From: Victivallales bacterium
GTDB taxonomy: Bacteria > Verrucomicrobiota > Lentisphaeria > Victivallales > UBA1829
Assembly: GCA_016285345.1 (NCBI GenBank)
Contig: JAEEQN010000001.1
Span: forward strand, 123,865 to 187,864
DNA: 64,000 nt
Direction: 5' to 3'
The notes beneath the pieces were generated by a model that saw only the letters and a program-made list of their open reading frames with translations, searched no databases and was not told the origin of the DNA. How positions within the stretch are numbered: position 1 is the first letter of the stretch; every line of letters begins with the position of its first letter. A program made the position numbers and the translations under genes. Shown one piece after another: positions 27,998 through 37,686 of the stretch.

Positions 27998-29302
27998 CTA
28001 TATAATAAAGAATACCCACCAGTAAGTTGCGGTAAACATTGATACGGATAGTGCCGTAAGGGCGTATGAGGTCTTTAATAGCAATATCTGCAATTGGTAA
28101 TTATTATTTTTATAGTATTTTATTCCGTTATAAAACCGATAAAAAACAAAGATCAACGGAATTAATCCCATATATAAAAGCATATCCATATAGGTGTTGT
28201 GAACATAATCAGGAAGATCATAGTAGTATTTGTAGTTTACAACGCCGCTCCCAAATAATTTGTTGAAAAAACTAAACCTGTTACTGTATATATACCAGTA
28301 ATCGTCAAAGATTTCTGTTCTTCCTGACGTTGCACTTGAATATTCGCCATCTGATGCCAACATGGATACCTTTTTTGCTCGGAATATCATATTATCAATT
28401 GCATTTATTCCAGACCCATAATTGTAAACATAGTAAAATGTTCCCAATATTAAAACAATTAATATTGCTAATATTCCTTTGTTCAATTTTGATTTTCTAT
28501 AGGAATCAATCAACAATATTATACAAAATACAGAGACACATAGCACGGCTGTAATGCTAAGTGTCAGTAGTGTCATAGTTGCTAGCAATCCTAAAGAGCA
28601 TATTTTCAGCCATTTTTTTTTCATATAGAAAATTGGATATATTGCAGCAGCACAATACAACATACAAGAACGATCTGTTCCAACAGTAGAACGCAGTCTT
28701 GAATGTATATTTCCGTCCAAATATATAGTGGCAACATTTCCTTGCATATAAGAGACAAATCCCCACATTATGGATAAAATTGTAGAAATAAATATAAACA
28801 AAAAAGCTCGTTTCCAGAAGTCCGCATTGTCTTCTTTTTCTTGATTGATATATCTTATGTAAATTACAATAAAAACATCAAAAATCATTTTGATTCCTGA
28901 CATATTGCGATGAAGTAACAAAGCTATAACTGAGTAAATACAAGCAATGCATAACAGAACAGAATCGTCTAGACGAATACGAATTCTTTTATGAATTAGC
29001 TGGATTACAACAACGAGTCCCAGAATCATATCTATGATCGAAATTGCGGACAGAACAGGCATTGTTGTAAAGCGCTCCCATGTGGTTAGATAAAAATACG
29101 AGCAAATAGCGGTGCTCATGTCTTTTTGAGTGAGGATCGCTAAAAACAAAGCGATTATTGCTAGATTCAATATTTGATTATTTTGTAAAAATACAAAAAG
29201 AATGGACGCAATACTCAAACCATATAGTGCTTTTTTATCACTTACACGGATACGAATATCTGGCTCTTTTATTTGTACAGTGTTTGTCGCTGCGCTCATC
29301 AT
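27998..29302 (-). CDS. O-antigen/EPS polymerase (Wzy-like)
   Basis: 434 aa polytopic; LFGSGVVNYKYYYDLPDYVHNTYMDMLLYMGLIPLIF resembles the O-antigen ligase/polymerase periplasmic loop. Confidence 0.75.
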   Translation of the reverse strand: MMSAATNTVQIKEPDIRIRVSDKKALYGLSIASILFVFLQNNQILNLAIIALFLAILTQKDMSTAICSYFYLTTWERFTTMPVLSAISIIDMILGLVVVIQLIHKRIRIRLDDSVLLCIACIYSVIALLLHRNMSGIKMIFDVFIVIYIRYINQEKEDNADFWKRAFLFIFISTILSIMWGFVSYMQGNVATIYLDGNIHSRLRSTVGTDRSCMLYCAAAIYPIFYMKKKWLKICSLGLLATMTLLTLSITAVLCVSVFCIILLIDSYRKSKLNKGILAILIVLILGTFYYVYNYGSGINAIDNMIFRAKKVSMLASDGEYSSATSGRTEIFDDYWYIYSNRFSFFNKLFGSGVVNYKYYYDLPDYVHNTYMDMLLYMGLIPLIFVFYRFYNGIKYYKNNNYQLQILLLKTSYALTALSVSMFTATYWWVFFII

Positions 29303-29306
29303 TCGT

Positions 29307-30275
29307 TTACCTACAATACTTTCGAATTATCATGGATATTTTTATCGCATTTTTTGCTCCAATTGTTGCAATTAATATATAGAATACTTTATGTCTTAGC
29401 AATTTACAATATTTCAACATAGAATAATTATTATCAAGCAATTTATATATTATATCTCTCTCGTTTTGTTCGTATTTATAAATGTTCACCAAGCATGATA
29501 ATAATGCTCTTCCCAACTGATTAAAGATTTCATGTTTTTCCATTTTGGATAATAAATTATACTTGGGCTCATTTTCCTGTTTGGCGACCAATGTAATCAC
29601 ATCCTTTGTCCTTTTCGGGTTTGGAACTGTTGTTATAGAACCTTCCCTCTCAAATCTTCTTACGTACCATATATAAGGAAAAAAGGAAAAAGTTTCCGCG
29701 TTTAAAAACAGCCGGGATGTCCAATCAACATCCTCATGATAGAACCCCTCTTCAAATTTCAACTCTCTTTCACATATAAATGCTCTTTTTACAATATACT
29801 GCTGTGCGGGCCATGTTAAATCCTCTTTAGCAAAGACAAAATGTATCACTGATTTTTTATCTGTTTGCTCGGGTTTAATGTATTTTTCATGATTGACAAT
29901 TTGCGCATGAACATCCGAAGTATTGTACATTTCAGTAATCAAAACATCAGGTTTCTTCTTCAGGGCACCACTTATATTCTTCAGGGCATCGGGCAGTAAC
30001 ACATCGTCCGAATCCAGAAAAACAATATACTCTCCAGTCGATTTTTCAATGCCTCTATTCCGTGCACTGGATAAGCCCCCGTTTTTCTTATGAATAACAG
30101 ATATGTTTTTATATTCACCAGCATATTTATCACATATAACGGGACACTCATCCGGGCTTCCATCATCAACTAATATCATTTCCCAATCCTCGCATGTTTG
30201 ATTCAAAACGCTGAGAATACACTCTTCAAGATAATCTTCGACCTTATAAACTGGTACAATTATAGAAAAAAGCAT
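29307..30275 (-). CDS. Glycosyltransferase family 2
   Basis: MLFSIIVPVYKVEDYLEECILSVLNQTCEDWEMILVDDGSPDECPVICDKYA...SSARNRGIEKSTGEYIVFLDSDD. Confidence 0.95.
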   Translation of the reverse strand: MLFSIIVPVYKVEDYLEECILSVLNQTCEDWEMILVDDGSPDECPVICDKYAGEYKNISVIHKKNGGLSSARNRGIEKSTGEYIVFLDSDDVLLPDALKNISGALKKKPDVLITEMYNTSDVHAQIVNHEKYIKPEQTDKKSVIHFVFAKEDLTWPAQQYIVKRAFICERELKFEEGFYHEDVDWTSRLFLNAETFSFFPYIWYVRRFEREGSITTVPNPKRTKDVITLVAKQENEPKYNLLSKMEKHEIFNQLGRALLSCLVNIYKYEQNERDIIYKLLDNNYSMLKYCKLLRHKVFYILIATIGAKNAIKISMIIRKYCR

Positions 30276-30309
30276 TTTTCACCTATCCTCACTACCGTCC
30301 GGATAAATT

Positions 30310-30475
30310 TAGAGGTGTATGATTGACAACGTCGGCTTCAATGTTATATTTAAGAAGTTTAACGTCTTTAAATATGAGCATAACGTATTACTATAGCATC
30401 TTTCAGCATCTTTTCAAGTTTGTTCCACGATATTGTGCTGAAAAAACGTTGAAAATAATCCCGGAGACCGACTTC
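30310..30475 (+). mobile_element. Diverged left-end relic of the same IS4-like element
   Basis: GATTGACAACGTCGGCTTCAATGTTATATT...GTATTACTATAGCATCTTTCAGCATCTTTTCAAGTTTGTTCCACGATATTGTG aligns with 8197-8330. Confidence 0.75.
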
Positions 30476-30539
30476 AAAACAAATATTGTTCCCCGTTAAG
30501 AGATGCTATAAAAAAAAGAAAGTCTGTGAAACGCGGGTA

Positions 30540-30790
30540 CGAAGAAAAAACTTGAACTGGGCAGGAGAAGCTTGCAATCGTCCTTCATGGATTGTCGAAT
30601 TTCGCAACGAACACGGCATCACGCAGGGAATGCTCTTCAGGTTGCGAGACTAGCTATTAAATGATAATGTGAAACTTTTTGCTCTCGGGGGGCGTTTACC
30701 ACGATATGGAACGTCTACAGCGGAGAACCGCAAGCCAAGGAAACAATCAGTGAGCTGATCATGGAACTTAAAACCGTCTGGCACAGAGTA
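30540..30790 (+). pseudogene. Frame-broken transposase OrfA (IS3-type HTH) relic
   Basis: Fragments in shifting frames: EKLAIVLHGLSN, RNEHGITQGMLFRLRD, VKLFALGG, AENRKPRK, KETISELIMELKT. Confidence 0.5.
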
Positions 30791-30937
30791 TTCAATCGTT
30801 CGGTTCTGTCGATTTTCTGTTTTGCGAGTCCGCATAGAGATTTGTTTTTGTGCCCGGCTTGATTCCGAGCCGTGTACGGTCGGGCGTAATACCGCATAGC
30901 TTGCTGCGCGGATAGCCTGACCGGAAGCAAAACTATA

Positions 30938-31729
30938 TTATTTATATTTCAGTCCTTGCCAGAATCGCATAATATTGTCTTGGGTATTTGAAAAGAAATC
31001 AACTTTCCAGTTTCTTGGATGTGTCAAAGTCATGATAATGTCATATCCAGTTGTGATACCCTGTTTTACTTCATTTGGAAAGTGCCCCAGCAAAACCTGG
31101 TCCGCATATCTTGCCTGTATGCATCTTGTTACAGCCTCATCATAAGCTTCAACAATTATTCCGGCTTGCTCTCTTGTCCTCCGGTCTCTCAAGATTTCTT
31201 TATTCTGAATCTTATACATGGTGTTTATAAAATCGCCATGAGAAGCAACTGTCAAACATGGAGAACCTGTTTCTCTCCTGAATTGTGCTACATCTTTCAG
31301 AAACATTTCTCTGCATTCAGGCAATGCTTCACGCATCTTTTCAATATTTTTCAGTTTGTGTTCTTTTTCATAGGTCGCTAATTCTTCGTAATGGTATCCT
31401 GTTTCATAACCATAGTCGTCAATATCTTTTATTAGTTTCTTGTCTATGGTTGAATCCCGGAAATAATATGTCACAGATCCCTCGTGACCATAAACATCTT
31501 TCTCGATTTCAAACATCTCGCGTGCAACTATCGGAGAGGTATCAATATCATGACGATTGATAAAAACCTTACCCCCCCCCCCCAAGGTTATAAGATTATA
31601 TAAATCAGGGATACCAACCATCTTATATCCTGCATCGCGAAATGCTTGAAGCACCGCCTTATACTCCGAGAGTCTACTCGGTTTGAAATAATCTTCATAT
31701 ATTCTCTTCTTCAAATTCATTATCAACAC
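30938..31729 (-). CDS. Polysaccharide deacetylase-like hypothetical protein containing a poly-G tract
   Basis: GGGGKVFINRHDIDTSPIVAREMF...VTYYFRDSTIDKKLIKDIDDYGYETGYHYEE reads as a NodB-like fold; G12 homopolymer encodes part of LGGGGK. Confidence 0.6.
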   Translation of the reverse strand: MLIMNLKKRIYEDYFKPSRLSEYKAVLQAFRDAGYKMVGIPDLYNLITLGGGGKVFINRHDIDTSPIVAREMFEIEKDVYGHEGSVTYYFRDSTIDKKLIKDIDDYGYETGYHYEELATYEKEHKLKNIEKMREALPECREMFLKDVAQFRRETGSPCLTVASHGDFINTMYKIQNKEILRDRRTREQAGIIVEAYDEAVTRCIQARYADQVLLGHFPNEVKQGITTGYDIIMTLTHPRNWKVDFFSNTQDNIMRFWQGLKYK

Positions 31730-31762
31730 CTCATAGTCTCCAAAGAATGATTTCTTTCATTT

Positions 31763-32677
31763 TCAGCATCCAGTAAACCGCCGGAACTCATCGTAGTCCC
31801 TGATATAATCTTCGACCTTGTAATAATCGGATGCCGCCACACACAGGACTGAGTCTTTCTGTAACCAGAGCATCTCTCTCCATGTGCATCGATCGATTAT
31901 GACGCCAATGCTTGGATCCGACAGTTCGATCTCTTCTCTTCCCATCTTATTCTCCAGCACCAACTGAATTCGGCCATAGGGGCAGAACAAGAGCTGTTTC
32001 AGTTCTTTATGGGCATGGAACCCTCGCCGCATTCCTTCCGGCACCTTGGAGATGTAGTAGATACGCTTAATCTCAAACGGGATCTCGTGAGCCCCCTCGA
32101 AAAAAGACAGTTCCCCGGCATCCACGGTGGGTATCGTCTTGATATGGATAACCCTGCACCCTGCAACAGACTCCGGCACTCTGAACTCATCACCCCGGAG
32201 CACGGAATACCATTTCAGGTTTTCGATGCCTTTATAACGATCCAGGACCTTCCGCGGGATATCCAGCACCTCGTTGAAGTTGTGCTTGTCGTAGAAACGA
32301 ACCGCTCTTGTGTTGTCCCTGGATACACACCAGTAAACACTCTCCAGCCCGTATTCATGAAAAGCCTTCTCAATGATGCTCTCCATGCCAAACCAGGAAT
32401 AACCGCGGCCCATTGCCTCGGCACGTACCGTTATCGCAAACTCGGCACTGCCATCTTCGATGTGTTTCAGACTGACGGTACCCATATACTCGTCTTCATC
32501 CGATGCAATGGCAAGATTGATGTTTTCCTTGTTTTCCCAACTCCACCTTATGAAGTTCTCGGCATCTTCCATCGTTTTCGAGGAAAAGTCCGTCCTGAGG
32601 TTTGCCGTGACATTTTTATCGTGCATCCAGGCAAGCATCAAAGGAGCATCTTTCAATTCAAGTTTTCTCAGATACAT
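31763..32677 (-). CDS. GNAT acetyltransferase fused to FdtA/QdtA-type dTDP-sugar 3,4-ketoisomerase
   Basis: N-terminal GNAT (MYLRKLELKDAPLMLAWMHDKNV...AITVRAEAMGRGYS), C-terminal cupin (IPFEIKRIYYISKVPEGMRRGFHAHKELKQLLFCPYGRIQLVLE). Confidence 0.88.
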   Translation of the reverse strand: MYLRKLELKDAPLMLAWMHDKNVTANLRTDFSSKTMEDAENFIRWSWENKENINLAIASDEDEYMGTVSLKHIEDGSAEFAITVRAEAMGRGYSWFGMESIIEKAFHEYGLESVYWCVSRDNTRAVRFYDKHNFNEVLDIPRKVLDRYKGIENLKWYSVLRGDEFRVPESVAGCRVIHIKTIPTVDAGELSFFEGAHEIPFEIKRIYYISKVPEGMRRGFHAHKELKQLLFCPYGRIQLVLENKMGREEIELSDPSIGVIIDRCTWREMLWLQKDSVLCVAASDYYKVEDYIRDYDEFRRFTGC

Positions 32678-32688
32678 CTGCGTCGCTC

Positions 32689-33798
32689 CTAAAACTCGTT
32701 TATGGCATCGGTTACATACTGAATCTCTTCATCCGTCATCCCGTAATACATCGGAATGCTCAGTTCTGTGGAGCTGATTTCCTCCGCAATCGGAAGCGAG
32801 CCTTTCGTAATATTCAAATCTTTGTAGCACTCCTGCAAGTGCATCGGGATCGGATAATGCTTATTCGTTCTGATGCCTTTGTCGTTCAGATGCTTTTCAA
32901 GCGCATCACGTTCTGCGCACCGAATACCGTAGATATGCCAGACCGGAACCGTATAATCCGGTATATACGGAGTGATTACCTTCGGGTTCTTGATTCCATC
33001 TGAGTATAACGCCGCAATTCTCCGTCTCTCCACATTCATCCTCTCAAGATGCGGGAGCTTTACCCCTAGAAAAGCGGCCTGGAGCTCATCCAGACGGCTA
33101 TTATTGCCTTTGTAAATATGGTGATACTTATAGTCTGATCCGTAGTTTCCGAGAGCACGAATCATGTCAGCCAGCTCTTTGTTGTTCGTCACAACAGCGC
33201 CGGCATCACCAAGAGCCCCAAGGTTCTTCCCCGGATAGAAAGAAAAACCAGCGGCGTCACCAAAGGTGCCGACCTTCTGTCCTTTATAGGTAGCGCCATG
33301 AGCTTGTGCACAGTCTTCGACCACCTTCAGTCCATGCTTCTTCGCCACTTCCATAATCGGATCCATGTCGCAGGCTTGACCGTAGAGGTGAACAGGCATA
33401 ATAGCCCTGGTTTTTTCCGTGATAGCCGCTTCGATAAGCTCCGGATTGATATTGAATGTCCTGATGTCCGGTTCAACGAAGACGGGAGTCGCGCCGACAT
33501 AGGTAACTGCCAGAGCTGTGGCAATATAGGTGTTTGAAGGCACAATAACCTCATCGCCTTCTCCAATCCCTAACGCCTTCAATGCAAGCATCAGAGCGTC
33601 AAGCCCATTCCCGACACCAATGCAGTATTTTGCTCCACAATACTCCGCAAACGCCTTTTCAAATGCTTCATCCTCTGCGCCTTCGATATACCATGAACGG
33701 GTGAACACTCGGTCAAAGGCTCCTCTCAGATCGCTATTCAGCTCCTTTTCCATCGGAAGGAACGACACAAATGGTATTTTCACCTTCTTACCTCTCAA
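32689..33798 (-). CDS. DegT/DnrJ/EryC1 aminotransferase (FdtB/QdtB-like)
   Basis: [22 protein letters not shown] (PLP lysine), [15 protein letters not shown]. Confidence 0.92.
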   Translation of the reverse strand: MRGKKVKIPFVSFLPMEKELNSDLRGAFDRVFTRSWYIEGAEDEAFEKAFAEYCGAKYCIGVGNGLDALMLALKALGIGEGDEVIVPSNTYIATALAVTYVGATPVFVEPDIRTFNINPELIEAAITEKTRAIMPVHLYGQACDMDPIMEVAKKHGLKVVEDCAQAHGATYKGQKVGTFGDAAGFSFYPGKNLGALGDAGAVVTNNKELADMIRALGNYGSDYKYHHIYKGNNSRLDELQAAFLGVKLPHLERMNVERRRIAALYSDGIKNPKVITPYIPDYTVPVWHIYGIRCAERDALEKHLNDKGIRTNKHYPIPMHLQECYKDLNITKGSLPIAEEISSTELSIPMYYGMTDEEIQYVTDAINEF

Positions 33799-33885
33799 CT
33801 CAAAACGAGATATTGAAAAACTTATGCAACAAATAATCTACAAGTGCACGGGACGAGATATCGACCTGTTGAGATTAGCGCAGCA

Positions 33886-35208
33886 TTACAACCGCCACCA
33901 TTGCATCCCAGATGCTTTCAGCTCCTCAACTTTGTAGAGGCCCTTCACATCAATAAAGACTTTTTCTCCATCATCTCCGGTCTTAAAAAGCTTCTTGATG
34001 GCTTCAAGGGGCAATGCTCTAAACTCATTGTGAGCAACGGCTAAGATCACGCAATTCGCATCAGCAACATCTTCGATTCTAGTCAGCTTTACACCGTATT
34101 CATGCATAGCATCACGTTCAGAAGCCCAGGGATCAACCACGACTGGCTCAATACCATAGGTGTTTAGATGCTTGATAATATCGTTGACTTTGCTATTTCT
34201 GGTGTCAGGACAATTTTCCTTAAAGGTAAGACCGAGGATAACCACCTTACTCTTTTTTGGAGCTTGTCCAGCTTCAATCATTTTCTTGATAGCCTTGTCT
34301 GCCACGAAAGCGCCCATGGAGTCATTCACAATACGACCGTTCAAAATAATCTGGCTGTGATAACCGAGTTTCTCGGCCTCATAGGTAAAATAGTAAGGGT
34401 CAACGCCAATGCAGTGGCCACCGACCAAACCGGGTCTAAACCCCAAAGCATTCCATTTGGTGTTCATGCCGTCTACCACCTCATTAGTGTCAATATCCAT
34501 GCGGTCAAACACCATGGCAAGCTCATTCATAAATGCAATATTTATATCACGCTGAGAGTTTTCAACAACCTTTACAGCTTCCGCAGTACGCAGGTTAGAG
34601 ACAGGGTGTGTACCCACCTCAATAACCAAATCATACACAGCCTTAATCTCGGACAGAGACTCTTGATCTATTCCAGACACGATTTTACAAATGTTCTCAA
34701 GCCGATGTATTTTATCTCCGGGATTGATACGCTCAGGAGAATAACCAATCTTGAAGTCTATACCGCACTTCAGTCCACTTTGCTTCTCCAAAATCGGAAT
34801 ACAAACATCTTCTGTGCAACCAGGGTAGACCGTAGACTCGTATACGACAATACTCCCCTCTGTTAAGTTGCGCCCAACAATCTCGGATGCTCTGATGACA
34901 GGAGTCAAATCCGGAGTATGGTCAGTATTCACCGGTGTCGGCACAGCCACGATGATGAATTTTGCTTTCTTCAGTTCCGTCTCATCCGCCGTGAACTGGA
35001 TCTTTGTTTTTTTTATTTCCTCATCACCAATCTCTTGAGTAGGGTCAATGCCAGAAATATACAACTCAATTTTCGCCGCATTTAGATCAAAACCGATAAC
35101 ATTAAGGCCTCTCTTTGCAAAAGCATGAGCAATGGGCATTCCAACATAGCCAAGACCTACAAGTGCCAAGGATTCTTGCTTGTTTACAAGTTTGTCGTAG
35201 AGTTTCAT
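33886..35208 (-). CDS. UDP-N-acetylhexosamine dehydrogenase (TviB/WbpO-like)
   Basis: LALVGLGYVGMPIAHAFAKRGLNVIGFD; SPERINPGDKIHRLENICKIVSG; GGHCIGVDPYYFTYEAEKLGYHSQIILNGR. Confidence 0.92.
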   Translation of the reverse strand: MKLYDKLVNKQESLALVGLGYVGMPIAHAFAKRGLNVIGFDLNAAKIELYISGIDPTQEIGDEEIKKTKIQFTADETELKKAKFIIVAVPTPVNTDHTPDLTPVIRASEIVGRNLTEGSIVVYESTVYPGCTEDVCIPILEKQSGLKCGIDFKIGYSPERINPGDKIHRLENICKIVSGIDQESLSEIKAVYDLVIEVGTHPVSNLRTAEAVKVVENSQRDINIAFMNELAMVFDRMDIDTNEVVDGMNTKWNALGFRPGLVGGHCIGVDPYYFTYEAEKLGYHSQIILNGRIVNDSMGAFVADKAIKKMIEAGQAPKKSKVVILGLTFKENCPDTRNSKVNDIIKHLNTYGIEPVVVDPWASERDAMHEYGVKLTRIEDVADANCVILAVAHNEFRALPLEAIKKLFKTGDDGEKVFIDVKGLYKVEELKASGMQWWRL

Positions 35209-35211
35209 TTT

Positions 35212-36450
35212 TTACTCCGATGTTATATTTTTTATTAATGTTTGAGAAACATTCTTTAGGTAGTTTTCTGCAACAGCTTTTTCAGAAAAATTAACAGCGG
35301 TATCTATTGCTGCCTGACCTATTTGATTCCATTGAGCTCTTGGCATTTTCAATATTGTATCAAAAACTTTTGTGAGTTTTTCTTCATTTCCCTCAGGAGA
35401 AAGAAACCCGTTCTTCCCCTCATTAATAATTCCATCGAACCCACCACCGACAGAAGCTACAACAATACATCCCTGCAACATTGCTTCAAGATAAACCATG
35501 CCAAAGGCTTCTTTCTCACTTACCATAGCAAATATATTTGCCTCCCGCATTTTTAATGCAACCTGATCTCTAGGGAGTCTTCCCGTAAAAGTAACGGCAT
35601 TTTCAATCCCTTTCCCTTTAACAAGTCTTTTCAAAAAATCTTCTTCTGCCCCCCCGCCCACAATTGTTAAATGATATCCATCTTGATAGACTGCAAAAAA
35701 AGAACGAATGATGGTATCCACATGTTTTTTGGCCATTAAGCCTCCAACATAAAGAAACTCTACTACACCAGAATTAGTACTGTGCTTTTTACATTCTCGA
35801 TCAGCGGATTCGACAGCTTTATTAGGAACACCGGAATAACAGATAAAGGGATCATACGGCAAATCAAAAACCTTTTTAATTGATTTTGATAATAGAATTG
35901 ACCTGCAGCCGATTATATCTATCCCTCTTAAGTATTCTTTTAGGCGATAATTATCAACATATTCTTTTGAGCATTCATGATGGAAGACAAAGGACGTTTT
36001 CACATTCAATTCAGTTCCGACTCGCGAGGTTAGCTCAAAACAGGGGTTAACAAAGTGTCCCATAACTATGTCTGGCTGAAAATTTTGATCTGAACACAAA
36101 TTGATGATTTTCCTAACCTGCTTATTCATTTCTTTTCTGGAGAAAGGCGTTGAAGGGATATATTTCTTTATTGGCAATCTACATATTTTCACCCCATATT
36201 CTTCTCGTAACAGTTTCTTCCTTGAGGATAATGTTGGAATCAAAGCATATGTATTCCTGAAAATAGCATTCGACAATTTTACAGGAACAAGATAATACAA
36301 AAATGGAAACTTTGTTTGGCAATGAACCACTAACACACAATGGCCTGCTTTTACCCACTCTTTAGCAAAGTATTCAACTGTTTTTGTTGGCTTATAACCA
36401 TTTCTGTCGTCCGGCTCAGGATAAATTTGTGTCAAAAGAAGTAAATTCAT
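35212..36450 (-). CDS. Glycosyltransferase family 4
   Basis: EFLYVGGLMAKKHVDTIIRSF...FTGRLPRDQVALKMREANIFAMVSEKEAFGMVYLEAMLQGCIVVAS. Confidence 0.93.
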   Translation of the reverse strand: MNLLLLTQIYPEPDDRNGYKPTKTVEYFAKEWVKAGHCVLVVHCQTKFPFLYYLVPVKLSNAIFRNTYALIPTLSSRKKLLREEYGVKICRLPIKKYIPSTPFSRKEMNKQVRKIINLCSDQNFQPDIVMGHFVNPCFELTSRVGTELNVKTSFVFHHECSKEYVDNYRLKEYLRGIDIIGCRSILLSKSIKKVFDLPYDPFICYSGVPNKAVESADRECKKHSTNSGVVEFLYVGGLMAKKHVDTIIRSFFAVYQDGYHLTIVGGGAEEDFLKRLVKGKGIENAVTFTGRLPRDQVALKMREANIFAMVSEKEAFGMVYLEAMLQGCIVVASVGGGFDGIINEGKNGFLSPEGNEEKLTKVFDTILKMPRAQWNQIGQAAIDTAVNFSEKAVAENYLKNVSQTLIKNITSE

Positions 36451-36455
36451 TTTTA

Positions 36456-37685
36456 TTAACCCTCTATCTTATCTATCAGGACTTGAACAAGGTTTTTATA
36501 GTCATATTCCTCAGCGGTTGCACGGGCATTTTTGCAGTAGCTTTCATATTCCGCCCGATCCATCCCGCAGAATCGTTCTATCGCATCAGCCACGACTTCC
36601 GGCTTGTTCTCTACAGAAATCCCGGCCTTCTTTCCTTCCACCAGGTCGTAATTCGGTCTTATCATAGAAAGTACGGGCTTTCCACTTGCAAAGTACATGA
36701 ACAGCTTGTTCGGGCTGACACCATATTTCCAAAGCGGGGAATCTCTAAACGTGAAGATGTTCAAATCACTTCTGCTAAGCAGACTCATGGCATACTTCTT
36801 ATTAAGCCTTCCTTTGAACTTTATGTTCGTAAGTCCATAATCTTCAACTGTTTTTTTGAGTTGTTCCTCTTGGTTGCCACAGCCATAGACCAAGACTATG
36901 ACCTTATTATTTCCACGTTTTTGCAGAACCTTTGCGGTCTCGACAAGGACATCCAGTCCGTTCATAGCACTGATTGACCCAAGATAAACGACTTTGAATT
37001 TTGCTGTATCCAGATCAGGATCATCCAGATGAATCTCATTTCTCTGTTTATCTACCGTCTCCAAGTCAACGCCATTGTTTAGATAACCGATATTACTGGT
37101 ATCGACATCTCCGCCAACTTCCTTACTCCAGCCTTTGTCAATAATATAATCTCTTCCTCCCTGCATGGAAAATATAATTCCATCCGCTTCCCGGTAGGAT
37201 TTGTGTTCAAGGCTATAGAGAAACTTCGCAATAAGAGAGTTCTTCTTGATATACCCCATGTCTACAAAGCCCTCTGGCCAAAGATCAAGGATGTCGTAAA
37301 TAATTCTGGTTCCATACTTCTTCTTCCATCTGAGGAACACGTTACCGAAAAGACCTGCAAAATCCGATACGATCACGTCTGGTTGGGGAAGTCGATCACG
37401 GAGTTTCCAAAGGCGATGCTGGAATTGGAGTGCAACAAGGACTCTTTCATAAGTTCTTCGATAATTCGATGTCTTGATCACATAGAATTTCGCTCCATCG
37501 GATTCCACAAACTTAAATGCAGAGCCGTCCTCAATTGCGTTCTTGCCGCCTTTGTTGTCTGAACTTCCACTGAACAGATAAACCGTATATCCCCTCTCTT
37601 CAAGCCTCTGGCTTAAAACGGTTTGCCGCGATCGTACAGCAGTCGGACCGTTATACTCATTTACAATCCATACAACTTTACCCAT
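36456..37685 (-). CDS. Glycosyltransferase family 4
   Basis: KVVYLGSISAMNGLDVLVETAKVLQKRGNN...SRSDLNIFTFRDSPLWKYGVSPNKLFMYFASGKPVL. Confidence 0.92.
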   Translation of the reverse strand: MGKVVWIVNEYNGPTAVRSRQTVLSQRLEERGYTVYLFSGSSDNKGGKNAIEDGSAFKFVESDGAKFYVIKTSNYRRTYERVLVALQFQHRLWKLRDRLPQPDVIVSDFAGLFGNVFLRWKKKYGTRIIYDILDLWPEGFVDMGYIKKNSLIAKFLYSLEHKSYREADGIIFSMQGGRDYIIDKGWSKEVGGDVDTSNIGYLNNGVDLETVDKQRNEIHLDDPDLDTAKFKVVYLGSISAMNGLDVLVETAKVLQKRGNNKVIVLVYGCGNQEEQLKKTVEDYGLTNIKFKGRLNKKYAMSLLSRSDLNIFTFRDSPLWKYGVSPNKLFMYFASGKPVLSMIRPNYDLVEGKKAGISVENKPEVVADAIERFCGMDRAEYESYCKNARATAEEYDYKNLVQVLIDKIEG

Positions 37686-37686
37686 G

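Noticed and set aside
35650-35660. Short poly-C run (C7) in the GT4 gene at 35212..36450
   Set aside because: Too short and interrupted to call phase variable.
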